A stretch of DNA of 64,000 nt, taken from Diplonema japonicum. Lineage: Eukaryota; Euglenozoa; Diplonemea; Diplonemida; Diplonemidae. Below are positions 51,240 through 63,454 of this stretch, piece by piece. Under the pieces are notes generated by a model. That model was not told the origin of the DNA, ran no database searches, and was given only the letters and a program-made list of their open reading frames with translations. The stretch spans positions 368,612-432,611 of the forward strand of contig OZ025730.1 in assembly GCA_964019335.1 (NCBI GenBank), in the 5' to 3' direction. The stretch's first letter is position 1; the number at the start of each line of letters is the position of its first letter. The translations under genes were made by a program, and so were the position numbers.

Positions 51240-53413
51240 TTTCTTTTTTTAGTTCTACCCACCTAGAGAAAATTTATTGCTGACATAAGGAACAAAATAA
51301 ACAGAATTGTAGCTCACTTTAACCTGATCCACACAACGACCTATCTCCAGGGGGTCTAATCAATTCACAGAGTCATTGCCCTTAGGTACAAGAACGTTGA
51401 AAATGTAGTGGGAAAAAAGCCGCATGTAAATAGAGGGTTAAACTTCCAGGGGGTGGGTTCCATTCCCTTCCTCCAAACTGGAAATCAGAATTTGGCGGAA
51501 CAGCGGAACCAGAACGAGGCAGGACAAGGAATTGCTTAGTATGCGCTCTTTTCCTTTTCAATCGATTGTTATAAATGTATTTATAAAATATAGCATGCAT
51601 TCGATGGCACTGATCAAGCGACTGGCATCTTCCGAAGAAGGGCCTCCCCACCAGGTTGAGCAGAGGATGCCCTGGAGCGGCCGTTCCAGTCTGATCATGT
51701 CACACTATAGTATATTTCCCAGCCATGGCACCCCTGTAATCTTCTCCCACTCAGGCACTACCGGTGATGACCGACATGGAGGTCAACAGTGAAAAACACA
51801 TCTGATGTACTTCTTTATATTTCCATATTTCTGTGTAATCCCCACCACCCAATAACATGAAAGAGGTAAAGGGGGGGTGCACCTCAGCCGCTTTTGCTTT
51901 CCACATTGTGTCCTTAATGCATGCGGTGTGCAGCTCAATCCCAGCTGGTGCTGTTTACTGCCTGTTTGTTCCTGAGCATCTGCAATTCTTCCACTGGTGA
52001 TGACTGACCAAGTGGGTGGAATAAGGAAAATAAATGATTTAAAGGAGGCTGGTGTTGGCGCCCTACACAAGACTGTCGACTTGATTACAGCAGTGATGGG
52101 TGAATCCTAATTAGGACTAGACCAGACTGGACCAGACCGGACCGGATCCAGTGTGAATTTCGACCCAATTATGCCAGACTGACCAGACTGGACTGAACCG
52201 GACCGGACTGAACCAGACCGGACAAGATACAACCACAACACTACATCCCCCCCTTTTTTTTTTGCTGCAGAGTTCAAATGTATAAACAGATGTCTACAAG
52301 AAAAGATGGTGAAATTTATTGTAAAAACCCACCCATAGGTTAGACACTTCCTTACTTTTTTTGCTTGGGCCTTGGAGTGCTAGGGGGGGTTTTGCTTTTG
52401 GGACTTGGCTCAGATGACGACCTGGGGAGAGGGGTATGTGTTTGGAGATGCTGGTACCTTAGGCGTTTCTTTGGTGTGGCCAGGCCTCCAGATAGTGATG
52501 GGTGAATCCGGTCCGGTCCGGTGTACCCAATTTACCGGACTGACCGGACTGACCGGATCGGCCAGACTGACCGGATCGGCTGGACTGACCAGACTCGAAA
52601 ATTTTCTGCAATTTTTGACACACCTGCAAACACTTTTTTTTCAAATATTTTTGGACAATGATTTTTTTTTTCCTTTTTTTTTTTTTTTTTTTTTTTTTTC
52701 TTCTTCTTCTTCTTTGTACCACAGACATGCACAGCTCCATCAAGCCATTTGCACCTATCTACTCCAGTATGTCCGGAAATGTTGTATTTGGATGTAACCC
52801 GGCTGTGGTGATCGACGTGGAACGTGACATGACAACCCGGCCGTGGTGAGAGATATATGAGTTAAAGGACCTGCACAAGACTACTTGATTACAGGGGGTA
52901 CACCACAGCCGAGTTGTAGCTTCTTCTGCGTTCCGTGTCGTGTCCTTAATGTGTGTGGTTCAGCTCAACCCCAGCCGGGGCGTCCCGGGTAACCAAGATT
53001 CTGCTCATGCAGGGGTGGGTCGTTTTGTTCCCTTCTGCCAAACTGAAAAGTCGGAACTTGGTGGAACAGCGGAACTGGAACTTGGCAGACAGGGAATTCC
53101 TAACCTATTTTTTTTTTTTTCTTTTTCCCCCCCCCCCTTTTTTTTTCCTCTTTGCATCATCAAGGTCGAAAGTGGTGACTATATCACCACAACACTGACA
53201 GCACAATATTCCGTGTCGTGTCCTTAATGTGTGCAGTGTGCAGCTCAACACCAGAGCATCTGCAATACGTTCCTCCACTCGGGTGCTACCAGTGACTGGG
53301 GTGGGTCGTTCCGTTCCCTTCCGCCAAACTGAAAAGTCGGAACTTGGCGGAACGGCGGAACCAGCGGAACCGGAACTTGGCGGAACATGGCGGAACAGGG
53401 AATTCCTTGCCTA

Positions 53414-53444
<31 letters not shown>

Positions 53445-54880
53445 TTTTTTCATTTTTTTTTTCCCCCCCCTCTTTGCATGGGAACTGGCGGAACGTGGTG
53501 GAACATGGTGGAACTGGCGGAACATGGTGGAACTGGTGGAACTTGGCGGAACTTGGCGGAACTTGGCGGAACTTGGCAGAACAGGGAATTCCTTACCTAT
53601 TTTTTTTTTTTTTCTTTCCCCCCTTTTTTTCCTCTTTGCATCATCAAGGTTGAAAGTGGTGACTATATCACCACAACACTGACAGCACAATATTCCGTGT
53701 CGTGTCCTTAATGTGTGCAGTGTGCAGCTCAACACCAGCCATGGCACCCCTGGTAACCAAGATTCTGGGCCTGTGTAATTTGCTGCCAGTTCATCACCCT
53801 GAGCGTCTGCAATACGTTCCTCCACTCAGGCGCTACCGGTGATGACTGACATGGAGGTCAACAGCGAACAACACTTCAGATGCCCTTCTTATATTTCCAT
53901 ATTTCTGTAATCCCCACCACCCAATAACATGAAAGAGGTAAAGGAGGGGGAGACCAATGACAGGGGGTGCACCTCAGCCGCTTCTGCATTCCGTGTCATG
54001 TCCTTAATGCATGCGGTGTGCAGCTCAACCCCAGCTGGTGCCCTAAGTAGTTTACTCACCCTGAGCATCTGCAATTTGTTCTTCCACTCAGGGCTACAGG
54101 TGATGACCGGCCAAATGGATGGAGGAAAATGCCTGTTCATTGTGTTGGTGGTGCCTGCACAAGAACTGTTAACTTGATACAGGGGGGGCACTGCAGCCGA
54201 GTTGTAGCTTCTTCTGTGTTCTGCGTTGTGTCCTTAATGTGTGCAGTGTGCAGCTTAACCCCAGCCAGAGCAACCCAGGGCAACCAACATTCTGTGCTCA
54301 TGCAGTTTGCTGCCAATTCATCACCCTGAGGATCTGCATTATGTTCTCCCACTTGGGCACTACCAGTGATGACTGACAAGGAGGTCAACAGCAAACAACA
54401 CATCTGATGTACTTCTTATTTCCATGTTATCCCCCCACCTGAAAATAACATATAGGAAATAAAAGGTTTTTTTCATTATTATTATTGTGCACCAGGAGGT
54501 GCACATTGTGACGCCTGCTTTTCCCTGTGCAGCATAGTGGTACATGTTATAAAACACGTGCCATGTTGTGCACTGTGTTGTGCACCCTGTGTTGCATACA
54601 TTGTGTGCAATGTCAGGTATGCCATACATGGTGTAAAATAAGTCACAACACACCACCTCGAAAATTCACAGTGTTGGGGTGGTTTGTGGGGTGGACCAGC
54701 CAGACCCCTCAGACCAGACTGCCCACCTGATTACAGGAGGGTGCCTTGGCTGAGTTGTTGTGTGGTGTTATTGTCTTCTTCTTCTGCGTTTTGCATTGTG
54801 TCCTTAATGCATGTGGTGTGCCAGCTTTGTTGGCAAGGGTAATATGGGATGTGGCATTTTAAGGGGAAGTAAATCACTTA
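51240..54880. repeat. Interspersed repeats, families A and B, and a GACC-type satellite
   Basis: No gene. Family A (core TCCTTAATGCATGCGGTGTG then CAGCTCAACCCCAGC) recurs near 51,910, 52,945, 53,218, 53,703, 54,000, 54,232 and 54,795. Family B (core GGAACTTGGCGGAACAGGG...GGAATTCCTTACC, then a T-run) recurs near 51,450, 53,020 and 53,300-53,600. 52,110-52,230 and 52,500-52,590 are short tandem ACCGGACTG/ACCAGACTGG units. CpG is sparse away from family B. Confidence 0.75.
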
Positions 54881-55790
54881 TTCCCACTTTTAAGGGCTGG
54901 AATGACCTCAGATGGCTAAAAACAGTCAAAATACCCCATCTCTAAAAAAAAAATTGAAGGGGTTGGGTACATTTTTTCGACAATGAGACCCATTTTTTCA
55001 CTTCAACTCCAAAAATCTCATTAATAACTAGTTAAATTGGCAAGCAGTATGACAGGGATTGACTTCTTTTAAGGGTGATTTTACCCCCCCTTTTTTTTCT
55101 AGGTTTTAGGTTCTATGTCAATTTCACCCATAGAATGTTGCAAAAAAAATCTTCTGGATTTTTTACACTGCAGAATTGGGTTAAAAAGGTTAAATCTACC
55201 TATTTTTCATAGTTTTTGGCCAATTTATTAAGGGGAATTTTTGGGTAAAAAAACAGTAAAATCAGTGTTGGTAAGGGCTCTACCAGAGGGGAAAAATTTT
55301 TTTTTTCCAAAAAAATAAAAAAATCTCTATTTTGAGGGTGCCTAAGTGCCATGTGGCCTCAGAAAAGAAAAAATTTTTTCACCCCCCCAAGGAAAATTTC
55401 CCTTTGGAAAAATCCCAAAAAATGGCAAAGTCAGCCTTGGTAAGGGCACTGCTAGGGAAAAAAAAATTTTTTTTTATAAAAAAATAAAAAAAAAGTCCAT
55501 TTTGAGGGTGCCTGAGTGCCAGGTGACCCCAGAAAAAAAAAATTTTTTTTCAGCCCCCAACAGTGTTGGTCAGTCCTGTCCTGTCCCCTAAAACGGAATA
55601 CAGGCCTGGATGGGACTCATGGGACTCTCCCCAACACTGTCATTATTTTTGATAGTTTTGCAAATCCTTGATTTTTTTTTTTGACATACATGATGTGTTT
55701 ACCCAGGGTTGGTCAGACCAGACCCAGTCTGGTAAAACCGAAAATACAGGTCTGAGGGGTCTACTGACCAGTCTGGCCCCAACTTTTTTT
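54880..55790. repeat. A/T-rich tandem pair and flanks
   Basis: A unit of about 170 nt (TTGGTAAGGGC...TTTTGAGGGTGCCT(A/G)AGTGCCA...) starting near 55,270 recurs near 55,437, with 80% or more similarity. No open frame of interest. Confidence 0.6.
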
Positions 55791-56054
55791 TTCCTTTGTC
55801 AAAAAGTTTAACGTTGGGCTGCAACCTATTGCTAGGTACTTGTCAATCTGCATCCCCAGCTGCTGCTGATCTGCCATCATTTTTCGCAATTCAGCGAATG
55901 GGATGAGGTGATCCAGCAGTGTTTCACAGTGTGACCAAGTCTGAAAGTTCTCCAGTTGATACTTTGGGATTCAGAAAAGTATACAACCTGATACCAAGAA
56001 ACAACATGTTTTGTTTAGCCCTTGCTTTGTAAACCTTGATGACTTCAGAGACTG

Positions 56055-57276
56055 TCATTGAGGTCGAGTTCCACTTTGAAGTCTTGATGTATCTTTTGTA
56101 AGGTCTATCATCTTGCAAAAGTAGCTGTTCTTCCCATCTGACATACTAATGCCAAGGATGCTTTGACGGTTTATTGTGGCCCCATCAACAAGGAGGTACA
56201 CATTCTGCCCTTGGAGCCTGTTTAGGACAGCAGTGTATATCTCCTGTCCAAGTTCAACAACACAGCTTTGCATGTGTTTCCTGCTGATTCCTTTCAATTT
56301 GCCTACATTGAAAAAAGCTGTGAAAGAACTTTCGATCACACAAAACGAACGGCAGGCAATACAGGCAAAGGAAAATGGACACATGATCCACCATACTCAG
56401 GGCTTGCATCTCTTGGACAACACATCTCTTTGCTGTGAGATTTGAGCCTTGAGAATGAGGCGAACCCTGTGACAGCAACAGCTTTACAGCTTACATTTCA
56501 CTGGACTGCACTTTTCTTTCACCGGCTTGGGGATCTTTGCAGCTGTCTTCTTCTTCAGCTTTTCTGCCAATTTTGCTTTTGCACCAGGGCTGTGTCTGCA
56601 CTCCTGCTGGGTTGATACTATGTGCATCACCAACAGACCATGTCTTGTTGTCCCAGATGGATGTCTTGGGTGTTGTAGAACATTCCTTGGCAGGTGCTTC
56701 CAACATGACTAGTGTGTATCCAGACGAGGTGTGTGTTGCCTTAGGTTGTAAGGCTTCAGCCTTCAGAACTTTGATGGTGTCTTGTAGCTCTGTGATTTGT
56801 GCTTTTGCAAGACCAAGTTTTGCCATGGTATCACAAAGCTGGTATGGGTTGTGGTCCTCAAGACAATAAACCCGTTCATCTTCCACATTCAGGGGGAAGT
56901 GGTGCAGGTACCCAGGATCCTGTGCATACTCACACAAAACAGCAACACCTGGCAAGATGCCAACAATCTTCCCATCCCAGACAGAAACCATGTTGTCCTG
57001 TGTTGGTTTCTTGTGTCGCTCCCCTCCAGTGCCCCAGAAGTGGGCTCTGAAGGTTGTGCCTTCTCCTTTCCCCTTCATGAAATGCAACATTTCATCATGG
57101 CTGAGGCCATTCTTGTTGCCAGTCTGGGTAAGGTCTTGTGTTTTCACATATTTCTGTGAGAACACAGTTGATGCCTTTTGTGTTAAGATGCATCCATTGA
57201 TGCTGCCACTGCTGCTTGTACTTGAACTTTCTCTTTTGCACTTCTTTATTTTATTTATTTTTTTTTTTTTTTTCAA
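56055..57276 (-). pseudogene. Degenerate hAT-like transposase
   Basis: Two broken frames. 57,276-56,491 (261 codons) holds an unassigned N-terminal part with a coiled coil near 150-170. 56,384-56,055 holds a transposase-like part: an (A/S)-x-C-VIESSFTAFF stretch, SRKHMQ, then LLVDGATINRQSILGISM, which resembles the hAT dimension around the first catalytic Asp (DG-x-T). Frames shift between them. The family call is moderate; no terminal inverted repeats found. Confidence 0.45.
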
Positions 57277-58095
57277 ATGTTTAAACCTTTCTCTTCATTT
57301 TTGTATTGATTTCCTCCTCTTCTTCCTCCTCCTCTAGTTCAGATTTCAGGGAGGGAAAAAAATTTTTTTGAATCAATCTAAGGGTGTTTTTGGCCACTTT
57401 TTTTGGGAGGAAAAACAATTGGACACTATTTTTTTTTTTTTTTCCAGCACCCCATGCACCCAATAAAGTACAGTAAAAAAAAGGGGGGTAAATACAAAGA
57501 ATGAGAAGGGTAAGTTATAAAGGAGAGAAAACCAACAGATAGACCATTATTAGGCCTGATATAGGTACCCTTATGGAAAAAAATCAATTTCTCTGAGGTA
57601 AAAAACCACTTTTCAGGTGTTTTTGACCACTTGTTCATGTGAAAAATATTTTTTTTTGGGCACCTTTTTTTTGACCCCCAAACTTCTCACTTTCACCCCA
57701 CTTCACTAAAAGCCTCTGTTAAGGCCTAGGATAGGTACTTTTGAGAAAAAAAAATTTTTTTTTTGGAAAAAAATCAATTTCTGGGTGTCTTTGACAACTT
57801 TTTTTGGGTGGAAAAAAATTTTTTTTGGACACTATAAAAAAAAATTTTTTTTTGCCCACCCCCCCTGCCCCCCTGGATTTGCCCCCCCATGCCCCCCTGA
57901 AAATCTCAGGGGGGCAACCCATTCTCATAACAACACTGGTCACAAAGGCCCAAATTTAGGCTGGGGCTTGCATTTTTTTGGCACTTTTGGTTTCAATGGT
58001 TCAAAAAAAGAGGTCCTAGGTTTGGGTGGGATTGCGGGACTGGTGGTCTGAGGGGTCTGGCACACAAACCACCCCACAAATTTTCGACACACATG
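57277..58095. other. A/T-rich repeat spacer
   Basis: Runs of A5-T8 type flank poorly conserved direct repeats (two copies of GGCCTAGGATAGGTACTT-like text near 57,550 and 57,720). No gene seen. Confidence 0.45.
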
Positions 58096-59065
58096 ACAGG
58101 GGTGGGTTGTTCCATTCCCTTAAACTGAAAAGTCGGAACTTGGTGGAACAGCAGAACTGGTGGAACCAGAACTTGGTGGAAATTGGTGGAACAGGGAATT
58201 CCTTACCTAATTTTTTTTTTTTTTTTTTTTTTAGCGTCCCCACTCCTGCCTGCAACGTTGTTTAAAAGATTTCCAGTTCAAAATTTCTTCCTTTCTTTTC
58301 AGTTCTTTCTTGTAAATGCTTTGCAGCATGGTTACTTCACTCCTTTCCCCTGCCTCTGCTGCCGAAAAAGTGGGAAGTTGTTGTTACTATAGTTGTTGTT
58401 GCCATTGTTGTTGTTGTTACCCTTCTTCCCAGTGTCTGGATAGGCCCTGTACTGCTGTTGTTGCTGTTGCTGTTGCTGTTGCTGCAGCAGATCATTTAGG
58501 TCGATGCAGGAGCCTTTTGATGGGGGCTACCCTGGGCTGGAATACGTCTGACGATGGTTGGTTCATGGTGGCGTCCTGCTGTTGTGGAAAAAAAAAATTA
58601 GGTAAGGAATTCCCTGTTCTGCCAAGTTCCACCAGTTCCACCACGTTCCACCATTTCTACCAGTTCCACCAAGTTCCAGTTCCACCATTCTGCCAAGTTC
58701 CGACTTTTCAGTTTGGTGGAAGGGAATGGAATGACCCACCCCTGCCCAGAGCACTGGCTAGGGTTGAGCTGCACACCACATGCATTAAGGACACAACATG
58801 GAATGCAAATGCAGCCGAGGTGCACCCTGTCACTGGTTTCCTTTACCTCTTTTATTATTGGGTGGTGGGGATAACACAGAAATATGGAAATATAAAGAAG
58901 TACATCAGATGTGTTGTTCACTGTTGACCTCCACATTGGTCATCACTGGTAGTGCCTGTGTGGGGGAAGATTACAGGGGCACCATGGCTGGGGTTGAGAC
59001 ACATTAAGGACATGATGTGGAACACAGAAGAAGCTACAGCTAGGCCAAGGTGTGCCCCCTGTAAT
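58095..59065. repeat. Families A and B in both orientations, with GTT/GCT triplet arrays
   Basis: Family B is in plus orientation at 58,095-58,220 and inverted at 58,590-58,740. Family A is inverted at 58,755-58,840 and about 58,990-59,060, with the neighbouring 'ATGAAAGAGGTAAAGG' and 'CATATTTCTGTGTAAT'-type text of the right-hand copies. Between them, 58,378-58,490 is a GTT/GCT triplet array. Confidence 0.7.
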
Positions 59066-59129
59066 CAAGTAGCAGGAAGAGATGGAAGGAGAGGCAAGGT
59101 TACAAAAGGACTCTTCCCTGGAGCTGGCA

Positions 59130-60068
59130 GTGAGCGAGACGATAGGCTGCCATCGGGCCGACCTGACCCATCCACCAGTAAGTCATGTACTGTAGTGCAG
59201 AGGAAGCGGAAATCTGCCCTGCACTGCGTTTCCTTTCTATCCATAGCAGGAAGGCCTCCTCCTCCAATATCGTCAGATGCCATCTGCGTACCTGCTCCGC
59301 GAATTGCCAGCCCCTGTGAAGGACCGAGACCACCGAGTCTTGAGATTTGTAGTAAGTCCCCATGAACTCTTGCGTTTGCAGTAGTAGGGGTCCCACTTCC
59401 TCCTTTGCGATCGAATAGTTGTTTAATCGCGGCCGACCTTTCAGAGTCGCAGAGGGAGTGAGAAACGTTTTTGATAAATGAAAAAGAGGAGTGAGTGGGG
59501 GGAGGGAACCATTGACAGGAGCTAGAGAAGTACTGTTCTGATTGATACGAGTTAGGGATGGTGGATGAGTCAGCTGTCAATGCCTCACCTTTTTTGGACC
59601 CCCACCATGGAAGTAATTCAGTCTCTTTGAGGGTTCTGACCTAAGAGGTTCCAACTTTACCACTGCTGCCAGCCGAGCCGCGGTGCTGATGACATTGCCA
59701 TCAACCTTCATCCATTCCAATCTTTCCAGCCTTTCCTTGTACACCAAGGCCCTTTCCATGCCGGATTGGCAATCTGGAGCCTTAGCCCTGATATGGCAAC
59801 ACTCCAGCTGGACCATGAGATTGTGCACCAGTGGAAACAGGGCCTCCCCTACCATGGCAAAGAGCAGGAAGATCTGCATCAGGTACCAGAACAACCTACA
59901 AACATCATGTTCATGTCCACGTTCAGTGTCCCAGGCATCCTCCAGGATCGGTCTGTAGTGAGTCTGGATGTTTCCAAGGAGCTGATGTCTGAGATGGGCG
60001 TGTGTGACGTGTCCAACCCAGGATGTCACTCTTCTGGTGTCCACTGAGTACAGAAGCTTGTCTGGCAC
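59130..60068 (-). pseudogene. Decayed second copy of the tyrosine-recombinase retroelement (gag and start of YR)
   Basis: Co-linear with 62,990-63,946. The gag frame (60,068-59,577) is still open, as is the start of the recombinase (59,396-59,100). The copy ends abruptly at about 59,130. Differences from the other copy are mostly CpG to TpG or CpA. Nothing downstream of the recombinase start is present. Confidence 0.85.
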
Positions 60069-60071
60069 CAG

Positions 60072-60200
60072 TCCTGCTTGGCCCCCTCCCAGGCCTGTGT
60101 GGCCTCCTCCTAGGCCTGCTTGGCCCCCTCCTGGGCCTGTGTGGCCTCCTTCCAGGCCTGCTTGGCCCCCTCCTAGGCCTACTTGGCCTTCTCCTCAACC
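60072..60200. repeat. 21-bp minisatellite (alternating CCTGCTTGGCC / CCTGTGTGGCC units)
   Basis: Six 21-nt units in two alternating forms, making a 42-nt higher-order unit: CCTGCTTGGCCCCCTCCCAGG and CCTGTGTGGCCTCCTCCTAGG types. The same array starts at 63,955 and runs off the right end of the window, so it belongs to the 5' end of the retroelement. Confidence 0.85.
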
Positions 60201-60820
60201 TGTGGGGTTGGAGGATCCCTCCTGGTCTGCAAGACCCAGACTCTTGAGCCCCCCTGGGCTGCTCAAGAATGCCCTGAAGGCGCCCATCAGCCCCTCCGTC
60301 AGGATGGGGGCCTGTTTCTCCTCCCTAGCAGGGGAACCCAGCAGCACCAGAGGTTCGCCCTCCTTCTGGACTGCCCATAGACATCGGGGGCAGATCCAAC
60401 CCCTGGAGCCCAGGTCCTTTAGAAGGTGCATTCCGTCTCTTTTGTGAACCTGCTTGAGGCACGCTTCATTGCCCAGGCAACCACATCAGGGGCAATGGAA
60501 CCCCATTTTGTGCTCCCAGTCACAGCCGGCAGCACAGTCCGGGTCCGCCGGCACCGCGGGGGCCCCCTCCAGGTATAGTATAACCGATAACTCCAACAGG
60601 TCGATGTCTGCACAAGCCATATTTTTTGTTTGTGCAAGCTGTTTTCACCTACAGTAGGGATAAACAGACAAGCTGCCTCTACTCTTTTTTGCAATAACAA
60701 TTCTTTTCAAAAATTTGTTTACTTGTTCCAGCAAAAAAGAGTCGGCTGATTGTTTGTGCAAGCCAGACCCCCCATATAGAGGAGGGTTAAGCGCCCAGGA
60801 ATACCATGGGGCACCAGCCT
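60200..60820. other. Region between the two retroelement copies, with an 11-bp inverted repeat
   Basis: CTCTTTTTTGC (60,691-60,701) is inverted as GCAAAAAAGAG (60,732-60,742), and TTGTTTGTGCAAGC recurs near 60,630 and 60,753. This could be the terminal or split direct repeat of the element. No gene is supported. Confidence 0.5.
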
Positions 60821-62415
60821 CTACGTTTTCTTGGTGACCCACCTGCACTGCCAAGCCAGCCTAGTGTAGGCGTCGGCGGGGTTGTCCTTCGATGGGACGT
60901 ATCTCAGCTGGAGAGTACAATCCCGTTCCTGCAGTATGGATTGCAGCCTCGCGATCCAACCCATCGTCCCTTTGTCGAGCGCATATCCCCTTGCCATGGC
61001 CCCGATAACAGCCTTGTTGTCGCAGCCGGCCACAATGGCCAGACCGCTGCCTGCCCCTGACACGAGCTCCACGAGGCGTAACACCGCCACCAGCTCTTTC
61101 TCGAAGATCGGAATGTCCTTCCAATCCCGCGGAAACACGCCGCATGCGTAGCGGTCCTCGCCCACAGTGACACCCCATCCCAGCATGCTCGCGTCCGAGA
61201 AGGCCTCCACCGGATGTCTCGAGCGACGGTCCCAGACACACCACAAATTTTGGGCCAACTGTTCCGTCTCACCAGCCAGGCAAGTCCGTGTGTCCTTGTC
61301 CAAGGTAACCTCCGTCTCCCAAAAACTCTTCCGGCGCATGCACTGACCCCTTGAAGTGTGGGACATCCAGCGAAGAATCAGTACCACCCCCCTGAAGGGC
61401 CTCAGCGTAGCATGCCGTCTCCAAAGCAGGACGCCAGCGAGCCTCCACCACAGTCTAACCGGTGCCTCCCAAGCGCGCAAGAGTGTAGAAGCGGGCCCGG
61501 CCACCTTCTGCACCCATCTTGTACTCATTCGCCATCGCTTCTCCCTGAGATCGATCTCCAAACCGAGCGTCTCCATCTTGGAGCACGGCTCCACCCGGTC
61601 GCCAATCTCCACGCGAAACTCCGTGCACAGCGACTCGAATCTGGCACAGACCTGTTGCAAGGCGGCAAGCGTAGCAGCTCCAAACAAGTTGTTGTCTATC
61701 CATGCGTGATGACGAGCAGGAACGTCCTCCGTCGCTGCAGCACCCAAATAAGCATACCCGTTGAGCACCCTGCGGAGTCGCCCGATACCCCATGGGTAGC
61801 CTCATCAGCCTGAAGTAGGAAGGCATGTCGTCCCCCGCGCCTCGGATTCGGAAGGAAAAGAACGGCCTAACCGCCTCCGGTAAACCGAACTGGAAGAAAA
61901 AGGAGCGGAAATCGTACTCTGCACAGTACTCGCAGCTCATTAGATCGGCGATGATGTCCCGGTATGTGAGCAGGTTGCAGCTGGGCAGAGGCACGTCCAA
62001 AGTAGCGTTGTTGAAGTCCGTGCAGGCAAGGATAAAGCGCAGCCTCAAGGGATCCTTCTTCGGGACAGTGAACGTGGAGTGATACCACGGCGGAGGTCCT
62101 CGTTGACGGCTCGGTCAAACCCATCATCCAGAGGGAACGTGCGTGGGGTCGTAGCTTTTCGTTAGGGGGACCCGGAGACTTCCTAAAGGACTGCTTCACC
62201 ACGCTTCTAAGGAAATGGACGTCCGTCCACCATCGTAGAGAACCCTCCAGCCTCGGGAACCTGAGCAACAAGCCATCCGTGTCGATCGTGGAGGTGGGTA
62301 TTCTGTCGACCTCACCGATGTACGCCGCCTTCGGCAGCCGCACACTCGAACCCAGCTCCAGCCACGACTCCACATAATCATAGGTTCTGAACACGTCCGT
62401 AAGCTGACCGTCCAA
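60821..62415 (-). CDS. Retroelement reverse transcriptase and RNase H (frameshifted)
   Basis: The domain is spread over three frames. 62,415 to about 62,050 is an N-terminal segment (LPKAAYIGEVDRIPTS...). About 62,050-61,770 has RT motifs: LACTDFNNATLDVPLPSC, CAEYDFRSFFFQFGL (motif A) and RLPMGYRATPQGAQR (motif B). 61,768-60,821 has AWIDNNLFGA in the place of YxDD (motif C), the thumb, and a DIRS-type RNase H (FSDASMLGWGV, CDNKAVIGA, RYVPSKDNPADAYTRL). Two frameshifts break it, so it is a pseudogene or has assembly errors. Confidence 0.8.
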
Positions 62416-62437
62416 CGCGGCACCGCCGGCTGAGACC

Positions 62438-63454
62438 TCACTGCAGGCTGGCGCCTCCCGCCCGTGTCTCCGCCGACGCCTGCCACGTCTCGGGAGGTAT
62501 ATATAACCTCGTTGTAGACGCCTCTGCGTGTCGAGCCATGCTCTGGGCCGCTCCTTCCCCCAGACGTCGCGCCACGTGAGTCAACGCTGCATGTCTTATG
62601 TCGTGAGCCGTGACGTTTAAGCTCTTCATCAGGAAACGGTTGTACGCTATGCGGGATATCGTTGGGAAGACCCTTCGGTCCGGTGTAGCCGACCGCTTCC
62701 TTCCTTCGATCCACCGCTTCGCAGGCCCGAATAGGTTTCCGTCCGACGGGACCACGACCCCCTGACCCTTCCCTTGTCGGTCGGTCTTCCCGCCAACCAG
62801 CATGATCAAGGTCTCCCCGGGGTGGGGGAACACGTGCCCTATTAGAAGACGTTCTACGTCCACGAACCGACCGGCCGTGCTCCATTGCAAGGACAGGGCA
62901 GCCGTCAACATGTCCTGCGGGGACGAGATCACACTGAGCACCTGCTCCCGTGACACCAGAATCCTCTGGCTTTCTAGGCGATGGTTGAAAACCTCCAGTC
63001 TCCCTTGGAGGGAACGACGATAGGCTGCCGTCAGGCCGACCTGACCCATCCGCCAGTAAGTCATGTACTGTAGTGCAGAGGAAGCGGAAATCTGCCCCGC
63101 ACTGCGTTTCCTTTCTATCCATAGCAGGAAGGCCTCCTCCTCCGATATCGTCGGATGCCATCTGCATACCTGCTCCGCGAATTGCCGGCCCCTGCGAAGG
63201 ACCGAGACCACCGAGTCTTGAGATTTGTAGCAAGTCCCCATGAACTCTTGCGTTTGCAGTAGTAGGGGTCCCACTTCCTCCTTCGCGATCGAATAGTCGT
63301 TTAATCGCGGCCGACCTTTCGGAGTCGCAGAGGGAGTGAGAAACGTTTTTGATAAATGAAAAAGAGGAGCGAGCGGGGGGAGGGAACCGTTGACGGGAGC
63401 TAGAGAAGTACTGTTCTGATTGATACGAGTTAGGGATGGTGGATGAGTCAGCTG
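62438..63454 (-). CDS. Retroelement tyrosine recombinase
   Basis: The frame is open from just after the gag stop (63,454) to 62,438. The catalytic residues of tyrosine recombinases can be placed: Arg in TAGRFVDVERL, HDIR (H-x-x-R), RHAEAST, and Tyr in RLYIPP. The N-terminal part (GPLLLQTQEFMG and on) resembles a core-binding domain. DIRS-order elements use such a recombinase in place of an integrase, and need no target duplication. The order gag, YR, RT-RNase H is that of trypanosomatid VIPER/TATE elements, not of DIRS1. Confidence 0.85.
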   Translation of the reverse strand, partial: QLTHPPSLTRINQNSTSLAPVNGSLPPLAPLFHLSKTFLTPSATPKGRPRLNDYSIAKEEVGPLLLQTQEFMGTCYKSQDSVVSVLRRGRQFAEQVCRWHPTISEEEAFLLWIERKRSAGQISASSALQYMTYWRMGQVGLTAAYRRSLQGRLEVFNHRLESQRILVSREQVLSVISSPQDMLTAALSLQWSTAGRFVDVERLLIGHVFPHPGETLIMLVGGKTDRQGKGQGVVVPSDGNLFGPAKRWIEGRKRSATPDRRVFPTISRIAYNRFLMKSLNVTAHDIRHAALTHVARRLGEGAAQSMARHAEASTTRLYIPPETWQASAETRAGGASLQ

